DNA from: Paenibacillus oleatilyticus
Lineage (GTDB): Bacteria; Bacillota; Bacilli; Paenibacillales; NBRC-103111
Reading direction: 5' to 3'
Length of the DNA stretch: 64,000 nucleotides
Assembly (NCBI RefSeq): GCF_018998565.1
Contig: NZ_JAHNZO010000018.1
Location: forward strand, 99,883 to 163,882
Part shown: positions 26,879-36,729 of the stretch, piece after piece
Position numbering within the stretch: the stretch's first letter is position 1
Layout: every line of letters begins with the position of its first letter
Notes under the pieces: model-generated
The model's database searches: none
What the model was told of the DNA's origin: nothing
What the model saw: the letters and a program-made list of their open reading frames with translations, nothing else
Made by a program: the position numbers and the translations under genes

Positions 26879-27790
26879 ATGTGCTTTCACTGTAGCTTCG
26901 GCGGTTTTGGGCACGGAGGTTTTGGAAGCCCTTTTGAATGGGAGGGCTATGGAAATCATCGCTTATTACGCCAACATTTAACATATTATCCGATTACCTT
27001 TCAGCAACCATCCATACCTTACGTTAGAACATCTCACCACATTTACTCGGAAAAGCAGATGGTCCCTCAGTTTTACAATAGTTTTCATCACAATGCTGCA
27101 GCAGCACAAACCGCACCAGTTCCAGCACAGGGAATGAAGGTGGATCGAAACAATACCGCTTTAGTGATTACAGATCCTCAAAATGACTTTTTAAGTCCAA
27201 AAGGTGCAGCATGGAATTTAGTTAAAGACAGCGTGGCTGAAAATCATACGATCGAGAACATTGAATTATTATTAAAAACAGCCAAGGAAAATAAGTTTAA
27301 AGTGTTTGTGTCGCCCCACTGGTATTATCCCTATGACCAAAAATGGAAGTTTGGGGGAGTTTTAGAACATTTGATGCACGATCTCAAGATGTATCAACGA
27401 AAAAGTCCATTATCGCTTGAAGGCTTTACAGGTTCTGGAGCCGACTTTTTGGATAGGTATAAGCCCTATATTGAAGATGGTCAAACCGTCATCTGCAGTC
27501 CGCATAAAATTTTCGGACCCGAAGCCAACGACTTGGTTTTGCAACTGCGAAAACAGTGTATTTCCCGCGTCATTCTTGCAGGAATGTCCGGGAACCTGTG
27601 CGTTGAATCTCATATGCGTGAACTCATTGAACGAGGATTTGAGGTGGCCGTGGTTTACGATGCCACAGCTTCCGCAAAAATGAACGGCTTGGATGGAGAT
27701 AAAGCCGCAAAAATAAATTTCCGAATGATTGCTAGCGCTTCATGGTCTACAAATGAGACTATAAATAAAATGAGATCCATTCATAGATAA
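26879..27790 (+). CDS. Isochorismatase-like cysteine hydrolase with unusual N-terminus
   Basis: 303 residues. From about residue 86 it is an isochorismatase-family hydrolase: catalytic Asp99 in ITDPQNDF and nucleophile Cys241 in GMSGNLCVESH; such enzymes cleave amides or enol ethers (nicotinamidase, N-carbamoyl hydrolase and others), substrate unknown. The first 85 residues are rich in Gly, Phe, His and Tyr (MCFHCSFGGFGHGGFG) and match nothing I recognise. GGAGG lies 11 bases before ATG 26879; an internal ATG at residue 86 would give a normal-length enzyme but has a poorer ribosome site. It stands alone, convergent with the FtsX-type permease. Confidence 0.8.
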   Translation: MCFHCSFGGFGHGGFGSPFEWEGYGNHRLLRQHLTYYPITFQQPSIPYVRTSHHIYSEKQMVPQFYNSFHHNAAAAQTAPVPAQGMKVDRNNTALVITDPQNDFLSPKGAAWNLVKDSVAENHTIENIELLLKTAKENKFKVFVSPHWYYPYDQKWKFGGVLEHLMHDLKMYQRKSPLSLEGFTGSGADFLDRYKPYIEDGQTVICSPHKIFGPEANDLVLQLRKQCISRVILAGMSGNLCVESHMRELIERGFEVAVVYDATASAKMNGLDGDKAAKINFRMIASASWSTNETINKMRSIHR

Positions 27791-27821
27791 GAGTCTCATT
27801 CTTGAATGCACCGAACTCCCG

Positions 27822-30149
27822 TTACTCTATACTTTTTAGTGATTCAATCATATGGATCTGGGTTACTTTTTTCCTAAGCAGCAAGTTTGCCAGAATGGTA
27901 AGTATGAATGAAAGAATAATAGCTACTAAAATTGTAAAAATATTTAATTGATCCGGGATTTGTTGATGGGCGCTAGAAAGCGCCTTTACAATAATGGTGT
28001 ACATATATCCACTAATCGGTAATGCTACAATTACCGCAACTGTAGTTAGGATGATGTTTTCCAAAAATATGAGTCTGTTTATTTTATATTTTGGATAGCC
28101 TAGTACCTTAAGTGTGGCAAGCTCACGATTCCTTTCATAAATGTTTATGGAAGATATCGTATAAATGGCGCCAAAGGAGAGAATGACGGCACAAATGATA
28201 AACATGATAAACACAAAGCTGTTTTGCTTCACAATATATTGACCTGATTTCTTAAGATCATTCTTATCTGTAATCTTATCTACGTGAGGATCTTGCTCCA
28301 AGAAGTTACGAACGCTTACAAGATCTGTAGAGCTATTGGCTTCAACTAAAAGCGAGGATGGATGGTAGTCGATGTCAAAGCTCTTTAAGTAGGCTGGCGT
28401 ACTATAAAACAACGGATTCGAATACTGGGTGGATATATTTAAAACCTTCATCTCGATCGTCTTATTTTTAAACTCTGGTGCTGTAAACTTGATCCGGATG
28501 AGGTCCCCTTCCCCAATATGATATTTGTCGGCGTAAGATTTAGGCACCAACACACCGTTATTCTCCAAATACAGTTTATTGTTATATTCGTCAAAGAAAT
28601 GAATGAGATTGTTTTCTTTTTCAGTAACCGTTAAAGTGGCCTTTTCTTTTTTATCATCTTTGATGAATTCAACAGGAAAGGCGGATAAATGAAATTTTTG
28701 TTTAATACCGGAGGGGAGTTTTGACGCCTCGGAAGATGCTCCTATCGCATAATCTACTTTGAAATCATAAGCATAAACCTCTTCAATCTGGTCAGCTACT
28801 TTTAGCAAGGCCGTGTGCGTGCCGAAGGCAGTTATCAATAAAACCGTGCTTGCCACAACACCGACCGAGCTCACTAAAGCTTTTTGTTTATTCAGCAGTA
28901 TATTTCTCAAAATGAGTTTGTAACTGTAGGAAATACGACTCCAAACACCCGGAATTCTTTCGATGAGAAGCATTTTCATCTTCTTTGGCGGTTTCGGACG
29001 CATAGCTTGAGCCACACGTTCTTTTAATACGGTTCTGCCGCTTAAGTAACACGAAAGGAGTCCAAAGGCACTAGAGAATAGAATGGGAGGAAAGATCGAA
29101 TACAAATCAAGGGCGTATTTTATTCCTGGCAGAGAGTAAGCCCTTGAACTCGACGCAGTTACTAAAGGAATAAATACCATAGCGGCTATGAAGCAACCTA
29201 GAATTGAGCCTATCATCGCAACCAGCAAAGGGTATCCCATGTAATGAAGCATGATCGTTCTGTTTTTTACACCCAAAGCCTTCATAATCCCTACTTGATT
29301 TCTTTGAGAATCGATCATCCTCGACATGGTCAGGAACAGGATAATCGCTCCTATCAAAAAGAGAACGAAAGGGATAACCTTGCTCATTAAGTTATTGTTG
29401 TGTATTGTTTGCGTTATTTTAGAATAACTGAAAGTCCTTTCTTTACTTACTTGGTTTAAATAGGGAAGTGGTTTGGATTTCGCTTCAACCGATTTACCTA
29501 ATTGGTCAAGATCGTAACCTTCCTTGGCATCAATCAGAACTTCGTTATAGGAAAAGCCGTCTGCCATTTCAGGGATCGTCTCTTCGGCCATATAAGCTAC
29601 TCCGAAGGTTTTATGGTCTTGGATTTCGTTCTTTTTGGCATATTCAACATTTTCGCACAAACCGCTGATCGTAAAGCTATAGTCTTTTTTATTCGAACTT
29701 ATCCTGATTTTATCGCCAACATGAACCTGATGTTCTTTGGCATAATGGGAGTCTAACAAGATCTCATCTTTTTTTGACGGGATCCTGCCCTCCACCATCG
29801 TAGGCGTGTTGATTTCATTTTTTACAGGGATCGAATGGATTTTTATTGAAGCTTTATACCCTTCAAACGATTGCGTGGCGTCCAATGTATAACGTCCTTC
29901 TATTTTATTGATCCCTTCAATTTCACTTAAACGAGCCACATCATTTTTGGAAATTTGACTGTAATACACATTCAAATCGCTTAAATTATGTTCTTTAAAG
30001 TATACCTTCGTATAAGCACTAAGGGTATCACTATACGTGGTCAGCCCCGCATAGAAAAAAGCTCCTACCGCAATAACCGAAACAATGGCTAGGAATTGCC
30101 CTATCGATTGTCTAATGTCCCTTATTAATTTTAATACTAATTTCATCAT
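27822..30149 (-). CDS. FtsX/MacB-type ABC transporter permease
   Basis: About 775 residues with one N-terminal membrane segment, a long extracytoplasmic part (about 45-260), three helices, another helix near 430, a second external part and three C-terminal helices: the two-FtsX-domain layout of large Firmicute permeases in lipoprotein or peptide export and antimicrobial-peptide resistance. Motifs MKALGVKNRTI and LKVLGYPKYKI are the two FtsX signatures. ATG at 30149 overlaps the ATPase stop (TAATG); the frame also opens at a GTG 6 bases earlier. Forms one operon with the ATPase upstream. Substrate unknown. Confidence 0.85.
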   Translation of the reverse strand: MMKLVLKLIRDIRQSIGQFLAIVSVIAVGAFFYAGLTTYSDTLSAYTKVYFKEHNLSDLNVYYSQISKNDVARLSEIEGINKIEGRYTLDATQSFEGYKASIKIHSIPVKNEINTPTMVEGRIPSKKDEILLDSHYAKEHQVHVGDKIRISSNKKDYSFTISGLCENVEYAKKNEIQDHKTFGVAYMAEETIPEMADGFSYNEVLIDAKEGYDLDQLGKSVEAKSKPLPYLNQVSKERTFSYSKITQTIHNNNLMSKVIPFVLFLIGAIILFLTMSRMIDSQRNQVGIMKALGVKNRTIMLHYMGYPLLVAMIGSILGCFIAAMVFIPLVTASSSRAYSLPGIKYALDLYSIFPPILFSSAFGLLSCYLSGRTVLKERVAQAMRPKPPKKMKMLLIERIPGVWSRISYSYKLILRNILLNKQKALVSSVGVVASTVLLITAFGTHTALLKVADQIEEVYAYDFKVDYAIGASSEASKLPSGIKQKFHLSAFPVEFIKDDKKEKATLTVTEKENNLIHFFDEYNNKLYLENNGVLVPKSYADKYHIGEGDLIRIKFTAPEFKNKTIEMKVLNISTQYSNPLFYSTPAYLKSFDIDYHPSSLLVEANSSTDLVSVRNFLEQDPHVDKITDKNDLKKSGQYIVKQNSFVFIMFIICAVILSFGAIYTISSINIYERNRELATLKVLGYPKYKINRLIFLENIILTTVAVIVALPISGYMYTIIVKALSSAHQQIPDQLNIFTILVAIILSFILTILANLLLRKKVTQIHMIESLKSIE

Positions 30150-30853
30150 TACCACTCAATTCCTTCCACACTTTGTTTCACCTCATTGATCGTAACGTCT
30201 TCGATCCTTCCGCTTTTTACTTTAATAATTTTATCGGCCATCGGAGCGATTGCGGAATTATGTGTGACCAATACAACACACTTTTTCGTTTCCCTGTTTA
30301 AATCCTGAAGAAGCTTTAAGACGGATTTACCGGTAACATAATCCAAAGCTCCTGTCGGTTCGTCACAGAGTAAAAGCAAAGGATTTTTGGCGACCGCTCT
30401 AGCAATTGCCACTCGTTGTTGTTCTCCTCCGGAGAGCTGGGAAGGGAAGTTTTTGATTCGATCCTTTAATCCGACTCGATGTAAAATATCTTGAGCATCC
30501 AGATGGTTTTTACATACTTCAGCGGCAAATTCGACATTTTCCAGTGCGTTTAAATTCGGAATCAAATTGTAGAATTGAAAGACAAAACCAACCTTCTCAG
30601 CGCGATATTCGGTTAATTTTTTTTCGTTGTATCCTGTTATTTCTTGATCGCCGACAAACACTTGGCCTGAGGTAGCCGTATCCATACCGCCAAGGATATT
30701 CAAAATCGTACTTTTACCCGCGCCGCTTGCTCCCAAAATAACGACGAATTCCCCCTCTGAAATGGAAAAATCAACACCGTCAAGCGCCTTGATTGGCACT
30801 TCTCCTATTTTGTATTGTTTCGTTACTTTTTTGAACTCGATTAACTTTTTCAC
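30149..30853 (-). CDS. ABC transporter ATP-binding protein, MacB/LolD type
   Basis: 234 residues with a complete ATPase: Walker [10 protein letters not shown]-loop [12 protein letters not shown], signature [14 protein letters not shown], Walker [13 protein letters not shown] and switch VLVTHN. Partner of the FtsX-type permease. GTG start with GAGGAGAGG six bases upstream. Behind a TTGACA-17-TATAGT promoter and a motif shared with the divergent YtrA-type unit, so regulation by that regulator is plausible. Confidence 0.9.
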   Translation of the reverse strand: MKKLIEFKKVTKQYKIGEVPIKALDGVDFSISEGEFVVILGASGAGKSTILNILGGMDTATSGQVFVGDQEITGYNEKKLTEYRAEKVGFVFQFYNLIPNLNALENVEFAAEVCKNHLDAQDILHRVGLKDRIKNFPSQLSGGEQQRVAIARAVAKNPLLLLCDEPTGALDYVTGKSVLKLLQDLNRETKKCVVLVTHNSAIAPMADKIIKVKSGRIEDVTINEVKQSVEGIEW

Positions 30854-30927
30854 TTCCGACCTCTCCTCGACTACAATTGTTGAAACTTTGTCCGTTCCTC
30901 TTTGCCAAATTTTTTTTCTTTCGGCAT

Positions 30928-30939
30928 ATCGGTATGTTA
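30928..30939 (+). promoter_or_regulatory. Shared 12-bp motif, copy 1
   Basis: ATCGGTATGTTA between the -10 of the MacB-type operon and its start. Its exact reverse complement is at 31086-31097 in the leader of the YtrA-type regulator. Probable binding half-site of that regulator. Confidence 0.5.
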
Positions 30940-30951
30940 CTCATGTAGCAC

Positions 30952-30980
30952 ACTATAATTCATGTTCAAATTATTGTCAA
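30952..30980 (-). promoter_or_regulatory. Promoter of the MacB/FtsX-type operon
   Basis: Minus strand TTGACA (30980-30975), 17 bases, TATAGT (30957-30952), about 100 bp before the GTG start. Confidence 0.75.
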
Positions 30981-31044
30981 TCACCAATCATACGTTCGAA
31001 ATCGTCCAGTTCGCCCCCCTCTACCCGATCGAACGAATCGTTTA

Positions 31045-31073
31045 TTGACAATTGTTTGCATATAAATTATCGT
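31045..31073 (+). promoter_or_regulatory. Promoter of the YtrA-type operon
   Basis: TTGACA (31045-31050), 17 bases, TATCGT (31068-31073); 41 bp before the regulator start. The -10 is weak. Confidence 0.5.
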
Positions 31074-31085
31074 ATGCTGGATGGA

Positions 31086-31097
31086 TAACATACCGAT
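31086..31097 (-). promoter_or_regulatory. Shared 12-bp motif, copy 2
   Basis: TAACATACCGAT, the reverse complement of the motif at 30928-30939, just downstream of the promoter of the regulator gene: an autorepression position. Confidence 0.5.
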
Positions 31098-31114
31098 ACA
31101 CTGAAGGTGGGGCA

Positions 31115-31483
31115 ATGAACATCACTTTCGACGATAAACAACCGATTTTTCAACAAGTAGCCAACATCATTGAGGACGATATTTTGAACGGCACTTTCCG
31201 CGTGGACGAGCAAATTCTTTCCGTGGCTCAGTTTTCTCAACTGTTTCAAATTAATCCGGCGACCGTCGTGAAGGGGATCGGCCTGCTCGTCAACGAAGGT
31301 ATTCTGTACAAAAAAAGAGGGCTTGGCATGTATGTCACGACCGATGCGAAACAGAAGATTCAGATGAAACGAAGAGATCGTTTCTACAAGGAACTGTTGT
31401 CCAATCTGCTGAATGAAGCCGACAAGCTCGGGCTGACAACCGAAGAGATTATGGACATGATCAAACAGTTGAGAAAGGAATGA
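31115..31483 (+). CDS. GntR-family regulator, YtrA subfamily
   Basis: 122 residues. Winged helix in the first 75 (PIFQQVANIIEDDILNGTF, QILSVAQFSQLFQINPATVVKG split over two helices) and a short C-terminal helical tail, the YtrA layout that controls adjacent ABC genes in response to envelope antibiotics in relatives. ATG at 31115 after AAGGTGG; the frame opens further upstream without a ribosome site. Followed by an ATPase gene 7 bp later and a permease, an apparent three-gene operon. Likely also acts at the divergent MacB-type promoter. Confidence 0.88.
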   Translation: MNITFDDKQPIFQQVANIIEDDILNGTFRVDEQILSVAQFSQLFQINPATVVKGIGLLVNEGILYKKRGLGMYVTTDAKQKIQMKRRDRFYKELLSNLLNEADKLGLTTEEIMDMIKQLRKE

Positions 31484-31490
31484 ACGAACC

Positions 31491-32360
31491 GTGAGCATTG
31501 CATTGACTTGCGGCAATCTAAACAAAAAATACGGTCGAACTGACGCATTGCGGAATCTGGATCTGCAGCTGGAGGAAAACGTCATTTACGGCTTGCTTGG
31601 GCGAAACGGCGCCGGCAAAACGACGCTGCTTAACATGATCGCAGGCGGAATCTTCCCGGACAGCGGCACAATTGAAGTAAGAGGAAAACAGCTGGGCAAG
31701 GGAGAACTTCCGAAGGATTTCTGTTTCGTACGCGAGAAAAACAAACCCTTCGGAGGAGCGCGGGTTATCGAGGTTTTGCAGCTTGCTGCGAATTTTCATC
31801 CAAACTGGGACTGGACGTTCGCTCATGAGCTGCTCGAGACGTTTCGGCTCGATCCGCACAAAAAAATCAGACAGCTCTCAAGAGGCACGGAATCGCTCGT
31901 TGGAAACATCATCGGTCTGGCCAGCCGGGCGTCGCTGACGTTATACGACGAGCCGGTGCTCGGACTCGATGTCTTGATGCGGGAAAGGTTTTACAAGGCG
32001 CTTCTGGAGGATTACGCCAATCACCCTCGCACGATTTTACTGTCTACGCATTTGGTTGACGAAATCGCCACCGTCGCAGAAAGAGTGTACATCATTGAAG
32101 CCGGCTCCCTCCTGCTTCATGATGAGATGGATCGGATACGTATGGCAGCTCATCTGATCCGGGGAAATTCAGAAGCGGTGGCTTCGTTTACAGCCGGAAA
32201 GCGAGTATTACATACGGAAGCCTATGGCCGCGGCACACTTGCCGCTATTTACGAAATGCTGGACGATGGGGACTTGCAGCAGGCGCGCGAGATGGACATT
32301 TCGATTGAACATCTGACACTTCAAAAGTTTTTCTCGTACTTGATCGAAGGAGGTCACTAA
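31491..32360 (+). CDS. ABC transporter ATP-binding protein, YtrB-like, degenerate signature
   Basis: 289 residues. Walker A GRNGAGKT and Walker B LTLYDEPVLGLD are intact, with the switch LLSTHL. The signature normally LSGGQ reads LSRGTES, so both glycines' context is altered; such variants are common in YtrB-like proteins and still function. GTG start, spacing 7 bp from the regulator. The next gene, a permease, starts one base after the stop. Confidence 0.87.
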   Translation: MSIALTCGNLNKKYGRTDALRNLDLQLEENVIYGLLGRNGAGKTTLLNMIAGGIFPDSGTIEVRGKQLGKGELPKDFCFVREKNKPFGGARVIEVLQLAANFHPNWDWTFAHELLETFRLDPHKKIRQLSRGTESLVGNIIGLASRASLTLYDEPVLGLDVLMRERFYKALLEDYANHPRTILLSTHLVDEIATVAERVYIIEAGSLLLHDEMDRIRMAAHLIRGNSEAVASFTAGKRVLHTEAYGRGTLAAIYEMLDDGDLQQAREMDISIEHLTLQKFFSYLIEGGH

Positions 32361-32361
32361 G

Positions 32362-33045
32362 TTGGGCGCATGGGCCGTTCATTTAAAGGCAACCTATTTG
32401 CAAATGAGAATTTATATCTGGTGCGTCATTATTCTTATCCTTCTTGGAAGGCTTGCGGATTTCATTGTTAGCCTCTTTGCGGACAGCAGCAAAAATACCC
32501 GCCTTTCGGACGGTAACATGCTGATTCTCATTTTGCTCCTTATTGCTATCGTGCTGCCGCTCAGTTATTACAAACGCATCGTACATTTGGGCGCAAGCCG
32601 CGAGCAATATTTTAAGGGACTTCAATTCGTCTTTGCCGTCTGGGCAGCAGCCATCGCTTTGTTCAATTCTTTATGGTTTGTGCTGGAAGTGAATGTAATC
32701 CGGAATTATACGAACACCGTTGATCTTATTGAAGCGTTTCATTGGGTTGACTTTGGCTTGGCAGGTTCTTTTCTTTACCAAATCGCCTTTTATTTGATGG
32801 CGATGGCGCTTCTAAGCATGCTGATCTCCGGTTACTACCACCCTGTCGGTTGGCTGCTGTGGGCGCTGCTCCTTGCTGCAATCCCGATTGGAACGGCGAT
32901 TCCTTCGCTGCGCGTTCATGTCGTCTATTTTTTCAAAGCACTGTTATTCAACAGCTCGCTGCCGGCGGGCGTCGGATTTAACCTTATGCTTTATTTCGTT
33001 TTCGTAGCCGGCGGCTGGCTTTTTACCAGGAGAAGAACGCACTAA
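32362..33045 (+). CDS. ABC-2-like membrane protein of the YtrA-type unit
   Basis: 227 residues with about six hydrophobic helices and little else conserved. TTG start with GGAGG eight bases upstream. By position the membrane partner of the YtrB-like ATPase. No family-specific motif was recognised. Confidence 0.78.
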   Translation: MGAWAVHLKATYLQMRIYIWCVIILILLGRLADFIVSLFADSSKNTRLSDGNMLILILLLIAIVLPLSYYKRIVHLGASREQYFKGLQFVFAVWAAAIALFNSLWFVLEVNVIRNYTNTVDLIEAFHWVDFGLAGSFLYQIAFYLMAMALLSMLISGYYHPVGWLLWALLLAAIPIGTAIPSLRVHVVYFFKALLFNSSLPAGVGFNLMLYFVFVAGGWLFTRRRTH

Positions 33046-33078
33046 ATGAACTTGTTTATTCATCCGGACATAAAAGAA

Positions 33079-33124
33079 AATGCATAAGCATTCACCAATA
33101 TACACACGTGAATGTTTATGCATT
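33079..33124. terminator. Bidirectional terminator
   Basis: Seventeen-bp arms at 33079-33095 and 33108-33124 (AATGCATAA...CATTCAC pairing with GTGAATG...TTATGCATT, one mismatch) between two convergent genes. Confidence 0.75.
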
Positions 33125-33135
33125 ATATTGAATGT

Positions 33136-34959
33136 TTAAATCCGCAGGGTGTTGAGCCACCGTAGGAGGGGAACAAGATATCCGCTGCGCAGTTCTTCCA
33201 CAACGGAAATCGCATCTTCCGGATAATCCGTAATGATCCCGTCGACCCCCATGCCGATAAATCGTTCCATACTATCCCTGTCGTTCACCGTCCATACATA
33301 GATCGGTTTGTTATGCAGCTTGGCCGAAGCGACGATCGATTCGTTGACCATATATTCTTCCATCACGACAAAATCGGCGCGGATCTGTCCTATATCGGGG
33401 ACTCCGGCGAACATGATGAAGCCGACCTGAAGCGCCGGCTCCGCGGCTTTGATTTTTTGCACGATTTCATAATCCAGCGATTGCACGACACAATGTGTCT
33501 GAAAATCATTTTCACGAATGGTCTTAATGAACGTATTGACTAAATTACGTTCTTTTCCGTGCGTTTTTATTTCAATATTCAGTTTGATTTTTCCGCGAGC
33601 GGCGTCCATTATTTCCGCAAGACTGCTGATTTGGCTTGTGAAATTCCCCTGTTTAACTTCCAGCTTCCGTAGTTCAGCCATCGTCAAATCGTACACTTCC
33701 GCGTTGCTGCCTGTCAGTCTTTTCAGATTGGTGTCGTGAATGACGGCGAGCTCCCCGTCCTTCGTTTCCAATATGTCGATTTCCGCATAATCCGCATGGG
33801 CGTCTATAGCACCTTGAATCGCTTCGATCGTATTCTCGGGGCCTTTCGAAATATAGCCGCGATGGGCCATCACCGTCGCTTTTTGATCGTTTGGCTGGAT
33901 ATCGCTCAGAGTCGGAACCAGCACGAGTGCCGTTGCGAAGGCGATGATCAGTCCGAGTACGATCAGCTTTCGTTTATGCTTGTGAAGTAGACCGTAGCTT
34001 TGGGAGGAGCGGTTTTCAATGGCGCTCCAGTCGGGCATTTGCAGGACGGCATGATCCGGGTCCGCTTTGGCTATGTAGATTCTGGTGAGCGTTGTAATGT
34101 AAAGCGGCGTTACAAACAAGGTAGCAAGGTACAAAGAAATGACGGCGCTCTTCGATACGACGAACCACGCAATTTCAGCAAAAACTGTCTCTTGAGGCAG
34201 CACGATATAAATGAGAATCACCGCGGCCAGAATCAAGACAACGACGACTGCAAACAAAAGAGAAATGCACAGCAGCACCACGAACATTCGGATATAGCTT
34301 TTTTTCAGGATAGCTGCGCTTTTTTTAGCGGCTTGCCGGAAGCTGCTTGTTCCCTCAATGACGATCACATGGAGCAGGAAGATCCACCGGATATTGAAAA
34401 AGGTCATGACGACGAACAGCCCTATATAGAGCAGCGTGCCCCAGCCCGTTTTCAACAGCTCTCCAGAAATAAAATTCGGAATTTGCAGGGTAGGCAACAG
34501 GGTGGAGCCGCCGCCCGAACCCAGCAAAGGAATAACCAGCAGTAAGTAAAAGGCCCAGCCGACAAAGCCGTATTTGAAAAGCGACGGAAGATAGGCCACT
34601 GATTGCAGAAATGCCGGGATAAGCCCGATTCTTTGTTTCTTTTGCCCATAGTACGAAATGATCACCAGAACCGAAAATTCCAAAAATATCAATACCGTAG
34701 CGGCCGGGATCAAAATAAGCATGCATAGGAAACCGTATCGGCTCAAAACGAAATTCAGCAGCTCATAATTCGTCGCACCGACATATCCGCCCAAGCGGAG
34801 AAGCCTGTGGAAGATGAAAGAAATCGCCGGAATAAATATGAATAGCGTGAGTGCCTTGTACAACAGCTCGAAAATGAACACTTGCCTGTGAGTAAAAGCC
34901 AGTGTATTGAAAATATCGGCAATCAACTTATGTATGGGGGTCTCCTTGGCATTGCTCAT
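33136..34959 (-). CDS. Membrane-anchored glycerophosphodiester phosphodiesterase
   Basis: 607 residues. Roughly the first 320 hold about eight membrane helices of the GDPD membrane-domain type; 345-595 is a GDPD domain with MAHRGYISKGPENTIE, AEIDILETKDGELAVIHD and the catalytic second histidine in HDTNLKRLTG. It would hydrolyse glycerophosphodiesters to glycerol-3-phosphate at the membrane, possibly from lipid or teichoic-acid turnover. ATG after GCAGG. Monocistronic, ended by the bidirectional terminator. Confidence 0.9.
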   Translation of the reverse strand: MSNAKETPIHKLIADIFNTLAFTHRQVFIFELLYKALTLFIFIPAISFIFHRLLRLGGYVGATNYELLNFVLSRYGFLCMLILIPAATVLIFLEFSVLVIISYYGQKKQRIGLIPAFLQSVAYLPSLFKYGFVGWAFYLLLVIPLLGSGGGSTLLPTLQIPNFISGELLKTGWGTLLYIGLFVVMTFFNIRWIFLLHVIVIEGTSSFRQAAKKSAAILKKSYIRMFVVLLCISLLFAVVVVLILAAVILIYIVLPQETVFAEIAWFVVSKSAVISLYLATLFVTPLYITTLTRIYIAKADPDHAVLQMPDWSAIENRSSQSYGLLHKHKRKLIVLGLIIAFATALVLVPTLSDIQPNDQKATVMAHRGYISKGPENTIEAIQGAIDAHADYAEIDILETKDGELAVIHDTNLKRLTGSNAEVYDLTMAELRKLEVKQGNFTSQISSLAEIMDAARGKIKLNIEIKTHGKERNLVNTFIKTIRENDFQTHCVVQSLDYEIVQKIKAAEPALQVGFIMFAGVPDIGQIRADFVVMEEYMVNESIVASAKLHNKPIYVWTVNDRDSMERFIGMGVDGIITDYPEDAISVVEELRSGYLVPLLRWLNTLRI

Positions 34960-35987
34960 GTTCTGTACCTGCTTTCAATAGGAATGTAGAGTCGCTGCGC
35001 GGCCAGGGTAATTATGAACCATTTGCCTCATAAAAGGTAACTATAACGTCGAATAACTCGAGTGACATTAGATTCATCTCTTCAAGAAGGAAGCGAACCG
35101 ATTCGAGCTGTACTGAGCCGATATCACAATCGGCAAGTCTGGGACTCAAAGTTATATCTACCAAAAAAAGTATCAACCTGTCACCTGCAGTTCCATTATA
35201 GAACTTGTAGATGCACAGGCCAAGACATTTTCATTCATGTAGTCAGGCCATGTTAGTTGGGAGACACAATCGTGGATTCGCAAACTGATTTACCTCCTCT
35301 GCAGGAAAATCTGAACCCGCCTTCCGATGAAGACCCTACAACTTCCATACACAAACTTTTTGGCGCTATCTGAAATTCCTGAAAAACGACAAATAATATT
35401 CCATTTCTGAACAAATCGCAAATATAGAATTTTATGAAAACATAAGAAAAGCCCCCACCATCAAGGTAAGGGCCAGCGACATTTTTAATTACAACAAACA
35501 CACTGTGAATTGTAATTTGTTTTGTTATTTTAATTATCTGTTTCATGGCTAATTTGTAAAGCAAAAACGACATTTATTGTAATTTAAAATGTCTTTTTTA
35601 TGAATGTTTGTAATTAGTAATGGCGTAATTTTTACAACACGACCAACACTTTTGCCTAATCCCTCTCGATGATTGATGGACAACAGTGACGTAGCGGTAG
35701 CTGATAAGTAAGCGTCAAATCCCGCACACCTAGAAAAGCGACGGGATTCATGAAATCATTTGCGCAGCTGAAAGTTACGCGCGCACGTAAGATAGATGCG
35801 AGCTGTTATTAAGTTGCTTAATTCATAATAAAGTCGTTTAAATATATTAAATTTGTTTAATTTTTCGCCCCCGGCCGCTAAACTAACTGGCGAATAGTTG
35901 AAGTAGTTATTAGTGACCAGTGAAAATAAAGTTTTAGACTGAGAAGCCTGATTTAACGGGCTATATGGGATTGAGAATCGTCGACCT
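34960..35987. other. Gene-poor AT-rich interval before the IS66 remnant
   Basis: About 1 kb without a supportable gene. It contains an inverted repeat GCCGAT-6-ATCGGC at 35111-35128 and 8-bp arms AATTACAA/TTGTAATT near 35496-35526. Composition shifts to AT-rich from about 35.3 kb, consistent with acquired or decayed DNA. Confidence 0.5.
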
Positions 35988-36460
35988 TCAAAATTTAAGA
36001 CGACGGTAAAAAAGCCAGAAGCCGTTGACCTCCCAAAAGAGTAGCTTGAGCTTGTTACGCTCGCGATTGCAAAACACGAACAAGCTCGGAGAGAATGGAT
36101 TCAGGCCATAATCTTCTTGGACGAGCGCAGCGAGTCCATCGATTGATTTACGCAAGTCCGTGGCGCCGAAAGCCAGATAGACAGGGTGTGCGTTTGAAAA
36201 CGTAAGCATGATGAGGTTAAGGCTTCTACCACTTCACGTAGCAACTGCCGGTCAAATCCTTTTTGGAGGGTGATGCTGGCAGGCCCGACATGAATAACAA
36301 GCGAAGAAGAGGCAAGAGGAGCGGCGAGCTCCGTGACGGTAACCGGAATAAAGCGGGCCGAAGAAACGATGTCTGACGAGGCGATTTTTTTGAGTTTCCG
36401 TGTCCAATATTTCAATTGTTCCAAATTGACTTGATTGGTACTGCACCATGTTACCATAGT
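35940..36460 (-). pseudogene. IS66-family insertion sequence remnant (tnpA, tnpB)
   Basis: Upstream part (36457 to about 36210) encodes an IS66 TnpA-like protein (WCSTNQVNLEQLKYWTRK) that has lost its stop and reads into the next frame. From 36209 lies a TnpB-like Orf2 (VYLAFGATDLRKSIDGLAAL, FCNRERNKLKLLFWEVNGFWL), cut at LKF by a stop; the homology continues one frame over (FEGRRFSIP) to about 35950. The large transposase TnpC, expected beyond TnpB, is absent, and no terminal repeats were found. The element is dead. Confidence 0.8.
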
Positions 36461-36729
36461 GAGTCCGCTGGCCTTATAAACTTCAATGCGTTTCTAAATA
36501 TGTGCAGAAACCCAAAGAACTTAGCTGTTTTTGGCTTGAACAAGGAAAACACAGTATTTTACGTTTAGGCTGATAAAAGTATTAATGGAAGATCATCCAG
36601 TAGGCTGTACTCCAATTTTTGTTCCTTTAGCCTGAGTTATAATTATGGATATTTATGTTAATAATGAAAAAATGATAATTTGAATTAAAGTTATTTTATT
36701 ACGTTTTCTAATTGAATGGAGTTACAATA

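Noticed and set aside
31491..32360. ATPase taken as inactive because LSGGQ reads LSRGTES
   Set aside because: Degenerate signatures are usual in YtrB-like ATPases and Walker motifs are intact.
35253..35573. 106-codon minus frame in the AT-rich gap
   Set aside because: No recognisable features, poor start context and low-complexity composition.
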